Origin: an uncultured Clostridia bacterium
Lineage (GTDB): Bacteria > Bacillota > Clostridia > Oscillospirales > Ruminococcaceae
Assembly (NCBI GenBank): GCA_946183095.1
Contig: CAMHBE010000147.1
Coordinates: 1 to 5,762 of the forward strand
Direction of reading: 5' to 3'
DNA: 5,762 bases
A program made the position numbers and the translations under genes. The notes beneath the pieces are model-generated. The model saw only the letters and a list, made by a program, of their open reading frames with translations. It searched no databases and was not told the origin of the DNA. Below are positions 1-5,193 of the stretch, in pieces (positions within the stretch are counted from its first letter, which is position 1; each line of letters opens with the position of its first letter).

Positions 1-1
1 T

Positions 2-898
2 GGAGGATTTCCGTGCCAATCCTTTTCTGTCGCCGGACACAGATTGGGTCTCAATGACGAACGAGGTAATCTCTTCCTTGAAATTGCAAGACTCATTGAA
101 GCCAAGCGACCTGCGTTTTTTTTGCTTGAAAATGTTCCCGGACTGTTATCGCATAACAAGGGGCAAACTTTCAAAATCATCCTTACCAAATTTTCCGAAT
201 TGGGGTATTCATTTGAATGGATGGTGCTTAACAGCGCGAATTTCGGAGTCCCGCAGCAGCGGCGAAGGGTGTTCATTGTCGGATATTCTCGAAGCGAATG
301 TGCCGGAAGAATATTTCCTGTCGAACAAGGCAATGGAAAGGATCTTAACTGCATAATACCCGGAAGTCAGACGTGGCGGGTATATGGCACGGAAGGTGCC
401 GCCTGTACACAGTGCGCAAGCTCCGGCGGAGGTGGCGGTAAGACCGGTCTGTACTTCATTGATAATAACCGTGATCCGAAGATCACCGATCATGCGCGAT
501 GCATAACGGCAAGACAGGATTCCGGCGTCAGCAAGCGCCGCGGTGAACATTCTGCAGTGCTTGTTGAAACAGGTCCGTGCGCCGTGATAAATCCCTCAAA
601 GGAATGTGTACGTCAGAACGGCAGACGTGTGAAAGGACCGAATGAGCCGGTGTATACGATAACCGTCCAGGACAGGCACGGTATCATTCATCAAGGCAGA
701 ATACGCAGACTTATGCCGATAGAGTGCTGGCGGCTTCAAGGCTTCACCGATGAGCAGTTCAACAAAGCTCAATCGGTATGCAAAGCAAATACCCACCTTT
801 ACAGAATGGCGGGAAATTCAGTCACAGTTCCGGTCATAACGGCAATAGCACAGAAGATCAAGGCGGCGGCTGAGATGATAGGACTTGATACGACATAA
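2..898 (+). CDS. DNA (cytosine-5-)-methyltransferase, 5' end outside the window
   Basis: The protein transfers a methyl group from S-adenosylmethionine to C5 of cytosine in a specific DNA site. The frame is open from base 2, so the gene starts before the window; TTG at 44 and ATG at 54 are not its start. Motif IV (GGFPCQSFS) is at bases 2-28, with the catalytic Cys at 14-16. Motif VI (ENV) begins at 128 and motif VIII (QQRRR) is at 254-268. A target-recognition region of about 110 residues follows, and then motif IX (RRLMPIECWRLQGF, from about 701) and motif X (MAGNSV, about 806-823). The catalytic part present is intact; the SAM-binding motif I must lie upstream. The long recognition region with a Gly-rich run resembles phage and mobile-element enzymes. 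No restriction endonuclease is recognisable next to it, so it is probably an orphan modification enzyme (inference). The target site cannot be read from sequence. Confidence 0.95.
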   Translation, partial: GGFPCQSFSVAGHRLGLNDERGNLFLEIARLIEAKRPAFFLLENVPGLLSHNKGQTFKIILTKFSELGYSFEWMVLNSANFGVPQQRRRVFIVGYSRSECAGRIFPVEQGNGKDLNCIIPGSQTWRVYGTEGAACTQCASSGGGGGKTGLYFIDNNRDPKITDHARCITARQDSGVSKRRGEHSAVLVETGPCAVINPSKECVRQNGRRVKGPNEPVYTITVQDRHGIIHQGRIRRLMPIECWRLQGFTDEQFNKAQSVCKANTHLYRMAGNSVTVPVITAIAQKIKAAAEMIGLDTT

Positions 899-916
899 TC
901 ATAACGGAGGAAGATA

Positions 917-1771
917 ATGAAAAAATGCGAATATCTCAATATAACCCACTTGCTGGATATTACCGAAAAGGTGATCAGCAATATTCATGACACCAAATGC
1001 AATGATGCTTCCGAAGTGAAATGCCCGCAGGGATGCGAATATGAATGGTGTTCGCTTGTCAGCAGGATAACCGGTGATTTTCTGAATCTCATATCGTTAA
1101 GGAGATATATCGACCTTTCACAGCATATATCAGACTTCTGGGCTTTCGGCAGAATCGGTCCCGCGCCATTCCATATCGCTGTTTGTTCTGAAAAAGAATA
1201 TGACCGCGTCTTCGGAATACTCGCTGATTTTTCAAAACAGTATAACAGCATATATGCAGAAAAATACTGTACCAAGCTGGATAAAACAACTATCGACGCT
1301 CTTGATGATGGGGAAAACATATTGTTCAACACGTTTGCGAGAGCAATGACCATGGGCGATAAAATGGACGCAATCTTTGAAACTATGGCTAATGATCCGA
1401 ACAACATCAATAAAGCGTTTGAATACGGCGATAACGATCCAGATTTAGCTGAAATGGAAAAGCCGGATATCATAAGAGCCGTATTCTTTGAAACAATGAA
1501 TGCCTTTATTCTTGATGTTCCCTTCGTTGGAATGGGAGATCATCCTACACTGAATCTTGCGGCCAGCATTCAAAACGCTCTGATCGTTAAATCGCTTGTT
1601 GATAAAGCACTCTATGATTATTCCGCTTCTGAAACAGAAGATTTCTCGCCGTTCGGTTTGCAAGCGATTAAAGCTTGTGAAAGTATTATCGGGGAAAGTG
1701 AAATAAAATCGATCAATCAAAGGGTTGAAGAAATTTCGCAACATAATCAAGGAAATGATATTTCGTTATGA
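917..1771 (+). CDS. Uncharacterised 284-residue protein following the cytosine methyltransferase
   Basis: I do not recognise the family. The start is well supported: a GGAGG at 906-910 lies six bases before ATG, and the gap to the methyltransferase stop is only 18 bases, so the two are probably cotranscribed. The protein is soluble, acidic and looks largely helical; no signal peptide or membrane segment is visible. Near the N-terminus are four cysteines at about residues 28, 36, 40 and 45 (spacing C-x7-C-x3-C-x4-C), which might bind metal, though no known finger pattern fits. I see no PD-(D/E)xK, HNH or GIY-YIG signature, so calling it a restriction partner is not supported. The gene appears AT-richer than the genes on both sides, with many ATA, TAT and GAT codons, suggesting a separate origin as cargo. 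The function is unknown. Confidence 0.85.
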   Translation: MKKCEYLNITHLLDITEKVISNIHDTKCNDASEVKCPQGCEYEWCSLVSRITGDFLNLISLRRYIDLSQHISDFWAFGRIGPAPFHIAVCSEKEYDRVFGILADFSKQYNSIYAEKYCTKLDKTTIDALDDGENILFNTFARAMTMGDKMDAIFETMANDPNNINKAFEYGDNDPDLAEMEKPDIIRAVFFETMNAFILDVPFVGMGDHPTLNLAASIQNALIVKSLVDKALYDYSASETEDFSPFGLQAIKACESIIGESEIKSINQRVEEISQHNQGNDISL

Positions 1772-1804
1772 TGGGTTTCACTAAAAAATTGAGAGGATAT
1801 GAAA

Positions 1805-2137
1805 ATGTGTAAAGTAAATGCCAAAACCGAGGAATATGAGACTTTCTTCATTCTCGGTCAGGACGCTCTGTTCACGAATTCACGGCTCGACCGTACAACG
1901 ATCCCGGAAGGGCTCTATGCCTACGATCTGCGGGACGAGTGTGACGGCAACATCAACGAACTGAAAGAGTTCGTGCTGGTCAACCATTGGGGAACGGTAC
2001 TTGTCAAGGAACCTATTGCGGGTGCCGGACAAGGAGTTCAGATCAAAGCCAATGATTACAACTACATCGGCGACACAATGACCGTTGACGAGTTCATTAG
2101 TGAACAGCCGGAAACAGTACAGACACAAACCTTATAA
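1805..2137 (+). CDS. Small stand-alone LPD28-domain-like protein
   Basis: A protein of 110 residues resembling the LPD28 domain (large polyvalent protein-associated domain), known mainly from phages and conjugative elements of Bacillota. Recognition rests on the FFILGQDALFTNSRLDR start, then PEGLYAYDLR, then a VLVNHWGTVLVKEP strand pair, and a C-terminal GDTMTVDEF segment. In large polyvalent proteins this domain is one of many; here it is the whole protein. Its molecular role is not known. An in-frame ATG at 1799 would add two residues, but the GAGAGGA at 1791-1797 leaves only one base before it and seven before the ATG at 1805, so 1805 is preferred. It lies 33 bases after the uncharacterised gene and is followed by the structured leader of the adenine methyltransferase gene. 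Confidence 0.8.
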   Translation: MCKVNAKTEEYETFFILGQDALFTNSRLDRTTIPEGLYAYDLRDECDGNINELKEFVLVNHWGTVLVKEPIAGAGQGVQIKANDYNYIGDTMTVDEFISEQPETVQTQTL

Positions 2138-2146
2138 ATAACCGTA

Positions 2147-2175
2147 TTGCCTGCAAGGACAGGCGATACCATAAA
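2147..2175 (+). promoter_or_regulatory. Possible sigma-A-type promoter, weak
   Basis: TTGCCT (2147-2152) and CATAAA (2170-2175) are separated by 17 bases, and each matches four of six consensus positions. If used, transcription would start near 2182. The mRNA would then lack arm A of the leader but keep the hairpin over the ribosome binding site. The match is modest and the A/T-rich stretch could give it by chance. Confidence 0.25.
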
Positions 2176-2236
2176 TATATAGCAATTCATTTCCCTTTCG
2201 GTCGCGCCTGTTCCTGCGGGCATCACCGAAAGGGGG
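2148..2236 (+). promoter_or_regulatory. Interleaved inverted repeats in the leader of the adenine methyltransferase gene
   Basis: Two inverted repeats interleave in the order A-B-A'-B'. A (2148-2165) pairs with A' (2205-2222) over 18 positions: 15 Watson-Crick, two G-U and one A-C mismatch. B (2193-2202) pairs perfectly over 10 bases with B' (2225-2234), and two more G-U pairs extend it to 2191-2236. B' contains the purine-rich ribosome binding site of the next gene. Only two bases separate B from A' and A' from B', so both full stems are unlikely to form at once. I infer mutually exclusive folds: B:B' would hide the ribosome binding site and A:A' would free it. A DNA-level protein-binding site is the main alternative. 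No U-run follows either stem, so a terminator is unlikely. Confidence 0.65.
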
Positions 2237-2240
2237 TGAT
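2229..2240 (+). promoter_or_regulatory. Extended Shine-Dalgarno sequence with unusual spacing
   Basis: AAAGGGGGTGAT can pair with nearly the whole anti-Shine-Dalgarno end of 16S rRNA if one G-U pair is allowed. Its core ends at 2236, which is 19 bases before the ATG at 2256, much longer than usual. It is only seven bases before an in-frame ATA at 2244 and is followed at once by a three-codon ATG ATA TAA reading frame at 2239-2247. This makes the true start of the downstream methyltransferase uncertain. Confidence 0.6.
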
Positions 2241-2255
2241 GATATAAACAGCTTT

Positions 2256-3083
2256 ATGAGCTGGATAGGGGGCAAGAAAAGCAGCCGTGACATAATAATC
2301 CCGAAATTCCCACTGTACTATGAAAAGTACATCGAGGTGTTCGGCGGTGGCGGCTGGATACTCTTCGCGAAGCCGCCCGGTAACGACTTCGAGGTGTTCA
2401 ACGACTTCAACAGCAACATCTCAAATCTGTACACCTGTGTGCGCGATCACAGTGCGGAGCTGATCGAACGGCTCCGGTTCGTGCTTAACAGCCGAGAGGA
2501 CTTCGACCGTATCAAGCATATAATCAGCGAGAAAGCCGAGATCGGTGATGTTCAGAGAGCCGCGGAGTTCTATCAGCTTATCCGGTACAGCTACGCGAGT
2601 GGCTGTGACAGCTTCGGCGGCAAGCCTCACTCTATGTGGAGCAACTTCCCGCTGATAGAACAGGCATCACGCCGTTTGCAGAAAGTCATAATCGAAAACA
2701 GGGACTTTGAGAAGCTCATCTCCGCACAGGACAGCGAGGTGAGCTTTTTCTATTGCGACCCGCCTTATTACGCGACCGAGAGCTACTATGAAAACGTAGG
2801 TTTCACAAAAGCTGACCACGAACGGCTCCGGAACGCACTCGCGGGTATAAGCGGAAAATTCCTTGTTTCGTACAACGATTGTGAAGAGATACGCAGCCTG
2901 TATGACGGATGCCGGATGTTCTCCTATGAACGGCTGAACAATATCCGGCAGAGATTCGATGGCGGCAGTATGTTCGGCGAATTGCTGATATCCAACTACG
3001 ACATGGACGAGCGGAAAAAGAATCCGCCAAAACAGATCAGTTTCTTTGATGATGACAACGAATTTATGGAGGAAATGCAATGA
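2256..3083 (+). CDS. D12-class (Dam-like) adenine-specific DNA methyltransferase
   Basis: The protein methylates N6 of adenine in DNA using S-adenosylmethionine. SWIGGK at residues 2-7 and EVFGGGGW at 27-34 form the cofactor-binding part. FNDFNSNISNLY near residue 48 fits the D12 family, and the catalytic DPPY motif is at 168-171, followed by a YYATESYY stretch. The length of 275 residues is normal for Dam-like enzymes, and the C-terminal acidic tail (FFDDDNEFMEEMQ) looks poorly ordered. The family often recognises GATC, but the target cannot be read here. The start is uncertain: upstream in-frame codons I-N-S-F from ATA 2244 resemble the Met-Asn-Ser-Phe N-terminus I recall for relatives, and the ribosome binding site fits 2244 better. 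No partner endonuclease is seen. The stop overlaps the next start (ATGA), implying translational coupling. Expression may be controlled by the leader structure. Confidence 0.93.
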   Translation: MSWIGGKKSSRDIIIPKFPLYYEKYIEVFGGGGWILFAKPPGNDFEVFNDFNSNISNLYTCVRDHSAELIERLRFVLNSREDFDRIKHIISEKAEIGDVQRAAEFYQLIRYSYASGCDSFGGKPHSMWSNFPLIEQASRRLQKVIIENRDFEKLISAQDSEVSFFYCDPPYYATESYYENVGFTKADHERLRNALAGISGKFLVSYNDCEEIRSLYDGCRMFSYERLNNIRQRFDGGSMFGELLISNYDMDERKKNPPKQISFFDDDNEFMEEMQ

Positions 3084-3358
3084 TAACATTTCAGACAAGA
3101 CTTACGAAAAAGGGCAACATTAAAGTTCCCCTCGATATTCTCAACCTTATGTCGGCTTGCCCCGGCGATGATGTGATCGTGTCCGTTGATCTCGACCGCG
3201 ACTCCCTTGTGGTCAGCAGATACGATGATGATGCCGAATTCGGCATTACTGTTCCCGCAAATCTGCTCTATGAAGCAGGTATTGACAACGATAACTATCA
3301 GATTTATGCCGACAACGGCAGAGTTATCATTACAGAGGGAGATGAGTACGATGACTGA
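3080..3358 (+). CDS. AbrB/SpoVT-like DNA-binding protein with two tandem half-domains
   Basis: A 92-residue probable transition-state-type regulator. Residues 7-47 match the AbrB/MazE/SpoVT pattern: T-K-K-G-N-I-K-V-P, a short helix, then P-G-D-D-V-I-V and a closing strand pair. Residues 54-86 repeat the same layout: FGITVP, LLYEAGI, then YQIYADNGRVIIT. AbrB domains normally dimerise by swapping hairpins, so one chain with two copies could build a complete pseudo-dimer, or a larger assembly; this is inference. The start ATG overlaps the methyltransferase stop by four bases and has a GGAGGA at 3068-3073, giving strong coupling. Its end overlaps the antirepressor gene by eight bases. Likely roles are operon autoregulation or, by analogy with MazE, an antitoxin-like part, but no toxin is recognisable beside it. 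Confidence 0.75.
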   Translation: MITFQTRLTKKGNIKVPLDILNLMSACPGDDVIVSVDLDRDSLVVSRYDDDAEFGITVPANLLYEAGIDNDNYQIYADNGRVIITEGDEYDD

Positions 3359-4142
3359 GAATCAGATTCAGACCTTTACCAATGAGCAGTTCGGACAGAT
3401 CAGAACGGTGCTGATAGACGGCGAGCCGTGGTTTGTAGGGAAAGATGTAGCGGAAGCATTAGGCTACACCAAAGCAAGAAATGCGATATCAACTCATGTT
3501 GATGATGATGATAAAAAGGACGCCCTGATTCAGGGCTCCCTTGGTGGTCCGCAGACAATGATTGTGATTAGCGAATCCGGTCTCTACTCGCTGATCCTGT
3601 CAAGCAAGCTCCCGACTGCAAAGGTGTTCAAGCGCTGGGTGACCTCGGAAGTTCTGCCATCTATCCGCAAGACCGGCGGCTATGCTACGCCCGAAGCGAT
3701 ATACAAGACACTGACAGAACCAAAGAATCTCATCATCGTGCTTGAAACACTTGCTGAGGAACAGGCGAAGAACAAAAGGCTGACTGCCGAGAATGCGGTG
3801 CTGTCTGTTAAGGCTAAGTATTACGACGCTATCCTCGCCAGCCCCGAGTCGCTTCCGATAACGCAGATCGCAAAGGATTACGGAATGTCTGCGGTTACGC
3901 TCAATAAGCTTCTCTGTGATATGGATATACAGTTCAAGCGCTGCGGAACGTGGATACTCTATCAGGACTACGCCGACAAGGGGTACACACAGACCAAGAC
4001 GTTCATCATCAATGAAAATCAGACCAAATCGTACACAACGTGGACACAGAAAGGCAGGCTCTTCCTGTACAATCTTCTGAAAGCGCACGGGATTGTGCCT
4101 ATGTGTGAGCGTCCCGAGATCTCTGGGTACATAAGCCGCTGA
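3351..4142 (+). CDS. BRO-N / KilAC phage antirepressor-like protein
   Basis: A 263-residue protein of the phage antirepressor type. Residues about 12-108 form a BRO-N domain, with GEPWFVGKDVAEALGY at 24-39, an SESGLYSLI strand-helix at 74-82 and KVFKRWVTSEVLPSIRKTGGY at 91-111 (quoted in part as its key run). A charged helical linker follows at about 130-157 and may be a coiled coil. Residues about 156-250 match a KilAC domain, with a helix-turn-helix-like ITQIAKDYGMSAVTLNKLL at 170-188. Such proteins bind DNA or repressors and control phage or element genes. ATG 3351 is preferred over in-frame ATG 3342 because the GAGGGA at 3335-3340 is too close to the latter. The gene overlaps the AbrB-like gene by eight bases, so the two regulators and the methyltransferase form one coupled unit. 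Which promoter or repressor it acts on cannot be told. Confidence 0.92.
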   Translation: MTENQIQTFTNEQFGQIRTVLIDGEPWFVGKDVAEALGYTKARNAISTHVDDDDKKDALIQGSLGGPQTMIVISESGLYSLILSSKLPTAKVFKRWVTSEVLPSIRKTGGYATPEAIYKTLTEPKNLIIVLETLAEEQAKNKRLTAENAVLSVKAKYYDAILASPESLPITQIAKDYGMSAVTLNKLLCDMDIQFKRCGTWILYQDYADKGYTQTKTFIINENQTKSYTTWTQKGRLFLYNLLKAHGIVPMCERPEISGYISR

Positions 4143-4150
4143 CGGCTTAT
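4131..4150 (+). promoter_or_regulatory. Perfect 8-bp hairpin spanning the antirepressor stop codon
   Basis: ATAAGCCG (4131-4138) and CGGCTTAT (4143-4150) are perfect reverse complements separated by CTGA, which holds most of the TGA stop codon. The stem could slow termination, protect the mRNA 3' end or cause pausing. No run of T follows (the next bases are TGATATATAAAG), so a standard intrinsic terminator is not supported. Confidence 0.55.
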
Positions 4151-4296
4151 TGATATATAAAGACCGGACAACCGACAGATCGGTGGTCAGAGCTGACAAG
4201 TGCCACAGAACTACAGACTTTGAGCAGCATCTCCCGCAGAACGACAGGATATCCGGTAAACAAACCATTTTTTACTTATGAAAGGAAAGAAGTATC
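4143..4296 (+). other. 154-base gap upstream of the first DUF6133 gene
   Basis: No gene is seen here. Besides the stop-codon hairpin arm there is a second hairpin: GACC (4162-4165), a five-base bulge, ACCGA (4171-4175), loop CAGA, TCGGT (4180-4184) and GGTC (4185-4188). From 4189 to about 4266 nothing is recognised. A T-rich stretch near 4268-4275 is not preceded by a good stem. GAAAGGA at 4280-4286 is the ribosome binding site for the DUF6133 gene. A promoter for the right-hand cluster probably lies in this gap, but no convincing -35/-10 pair could be picked out. Confidence 0.5.
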
Positions 4297-4545
4297 ATGA
4301 AATTCTTCAAGAATGCAAAGGAAAAGATCACAAACAGAGCAGCAAAGGTAAAGGCGAAGGCTGTCACACTCTGGGCAGTTGCAGCCTGCAACCGCGGCGA
4401 GAACTACGTTGACAGCGGCGTTAAGATCCTTATCGCCGTAGTTATCGGTGCTCTTCTCCTCGGCGGTCTCTACGCTCTCTTCGGTGATACTATCATGCCG
4501 ACAGTTACCAAGAAAGTTGAGGAAATGTTCGAATTCAAGGGCTAA
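4297..4545 (+). CDS. DUF6133-family small membrane protein, candidate type IVb prepilin (copy 1)
   Basis: An 82-residue protein resembling DUF6133, a family of unknown function common on Clostridia mobile elements. Residues 1-33 are basic and amphipathic, with no ordinary signal peptide. RGENYVDSG at 33-41 is followed by one hydrophobic helix at about 42-63 and a short charged tail ending EMFEFKG. This layout fits type IVb (Flp) prepilins: positively charged leader, cleavage after Gly34, acidic residue at +5 (Asp39 instead of the usual Glu), then the assembly helix. The mature part would be 48 residues, in the Flp range. A prepilin peptidase gene lies about 0.9 kb downstream behind a second copy, which supports the pilin reading; the assignment remains inference. 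GAAAGGA at 4280-4286 serves as ribosome binding site, although its spacing of ten bases is slightly long. Confidence 0.85.
   Translation: MKFFKNAKEKITNRAAKVKAKAVTLWAVAACNRGENYVDSGVKILIAVVIGALLLGGLYALFGDTIMPTVTKKVEEMFEFKG
4393..4542 (+). repeat. Duplicated DUF6133 C-terminal coding segment, copy 1
   Basis: Fifty codons encode exactly the same residues as bases 5323-5472. The two segments differ at 19 sense codons, all at the third position, plus a different stop codon (TAA here, TGA in copy 2). The first eight codons are identical in DNA. This is an old duplication or independent acquisition kept identical at protein level, not a fresh copy. Confidence 0.95.
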
Positions 4546-4551
4546 GAAGCC

Positions 4552-4572
4552 GCTCCGAAAGGAGCAGGAGGT
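4552..4572 (+). promoter_or_regulatory. GNRA-loop hairpin directly before a strong Shine-Dalgarno sequence
   Basis: GCTCC (4552-4556), loop GAAA (4557-4560) and GGAGC (4561-4565) form a five-pair stem with a GNRA tetraloop. AGGAGGT follows without a gap at 4566-4572, five bases before the GTG start at 4578. The hairpin may keep the ribosome site open, block other pairing, or mark an mRNA processing point. Confidence 0.5.
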
Positions 4573-4577
4573 AAACC

Positions 4578-4811
4578 GTGAAACTGAAGATCTCAGCGAT
4601 ACTGCTCGTGCTGTGCATGATTTTCGGCAGCAGTATTCCGCATTCCAACGCGGCAGCATTTGAGCAGGACATAACAGGTACAGTACCGATGCAGCTTCCA
4701 GAGATCGAACCCAATCCCGATGATGCCGCGGCTGTGGAAACAGCAGCCGCGGTCATCATCATTATTCTCGTAGTCTGCGTGGTAATTTACATCTGCGACA
4801 CATCTGATTAG
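4578..4811 (+). CDS. Small protein with signal peptide and C-terminal membrane segment
   Basis: A 77-residue protein that I cannot assign to a family. It has a typical signal peptide: K2 and K4, a hydrophobic core at about residues 5-17, and a likely signal peptidase I site after SNA at 23-25. A short extracytoplasmic stretch of about 30 residues, rich in Pro and acidic residues, follows. Residues 56-73 form a strongly hydrophobic helix (Ile/Val-rich) before a CDTSD tail. After processing it would be a single-pass membrane protein with the N-terminus outside. The start is GTG, well supported by AGGAGGT five bases upstream. Its place between the two DUF6133 genes suggests a role in the same surface structure or its assembly, but this is inference. 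The Cys at 13 is not in a lipobox (LVLC lacks the small residue before Cys). Confidence 0.75.
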   Translation: MKLKISAILLVLCMIFGSSIPHSNAAAFEQDITGTVPMQLPEIEPNPDDAAAVETAAAVIIIILVVCVVIYICDTSD

Positions 4812-4830
4812 AAGCGAAAGGAAAACGAAA

Positions 4831-5154
4831 ATGGACATCAATGTAAGGATAAACAAGATCAACACAACAGGCAGCGTCAAGGCGACCGCCTCCGTAACGC
4901 TCGATGAGTGCTTCGGAATCCGCGGGGTCAAGGTCGTAGAGGGCAAGAACGGACTCTTCATCAATATGCCGTCGTACAAAGGCTCGAACGGTCAGTACAA
5001 CGACATCTGCTTCCCCACTACAGCTGAGTTCCGCAAGCAGCTTGCCGATTCAGTTGTAGAAGCGTACAAGCTCGCAATAGAGCAGATACAGAAGCAGTCG
5101 CCCCAGTATGAACCGTCCGCATATGACGAACCGGTCCCCGAAATGTCAATGTAA
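4831..5154 (+). CDS. SpoVG-family nucleic-acid-binding protein
   Basis: A 107-residue SpoVG homologue. Conserved features in order are VKATASVTLDECF (16-28), the IRGVKVVEGKNGLFINMPS core (30-48), and QYNDICFPTTAEFRKQL (54-70), followed by a helix and a non-conserved Pro/Glu-rich tail from about residue 90. SpoVG proteins bind RNA or DNA and act as pleiotropic regulators (septation and sporulation in Bacillus, virulence genes in others); copies on mobile elements are common in Clostridia. The GAAAGGA before ATG 4831 is the ribosome binding site. The gap to the previous gene is 19 bases and the next gene follows after 39, so it is probably part of the pilin-like transcript and may regulate its expression post-transcriptionally (inference). 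It is unlikely to be the host chromosomal spoVG, given its neighbours. Confidence 0.93.
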   Translation: MDINVRINKINTTGSVKATASVTLDECFGIRGVKVVEGKNGLFINMPSYKGSNGQYNDICFPTTAEFRKQLADSVVEAYKLAIEQIQKQSPQYEPSAYDEPVPEMSM

Positions 5155-5193
5155 CATAAACAACAATATTCATTTACGAAAGGAAAAAACACT

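Noticed and set aside
44..60. TTG 44 or ATG 54 as start of the first gene
   Set aside because: The same frame as TTG 44 is open to the window edge and carries the GGFPCQ catalytic motif upstream of it; ATG 54 is in a different frame.
985..1473. Minus-strand open frame of 162 codons opposite the uncharacterised gene
   Set aside because: The plus-strand frame has the strong ribosome site, operon spacing and longer length; the reverse frame has no recognisable domain.
2148..2236. True H-type pseudoknot from the A-B-A'-B' repeats
   Set aside because: A two-base junction cannot span the 18-pair stem; partial or mutually exclusive folds are more plausible.
3501..3520. DDDDK run in the BRO-N domain looking like an enterokinase site
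   Set aside because: An acidic run is usual at this place in BRO-N domains; the match is chance.
4189..4266. Promoter for the DUF6133 cluster
   Set aside because: CTGACA and TTGAGC could act as -35 boxes but neither has a fitting -10 at proper spacing.
3600..4268. Long minus-strand open frame of 222 codons
   Set aside because: It lies opposite the well-supported BRO-N/KilAC gene, has no family resemblance and is Cys/Arg/Leu-rich as expected for an antisense shadow.
4267..4276. T-rich run as an intrinsic terminator
   Set aside because: No stable GC-rich stem lies directly before it.
4611..4620. Lipoprotein lipobox at Cys13 of the 77-residue protein
   Set aside because: The residue before Cys is Leu, not Gly/Ala/Ser, and a good signal peptidase I site follows at residues 23-25.
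4448..4663. Plus-strand frame across the DUF6133 copy 1 end
   Set aside because: It is out of frame with two supported genes and has no ribosome site or domain.
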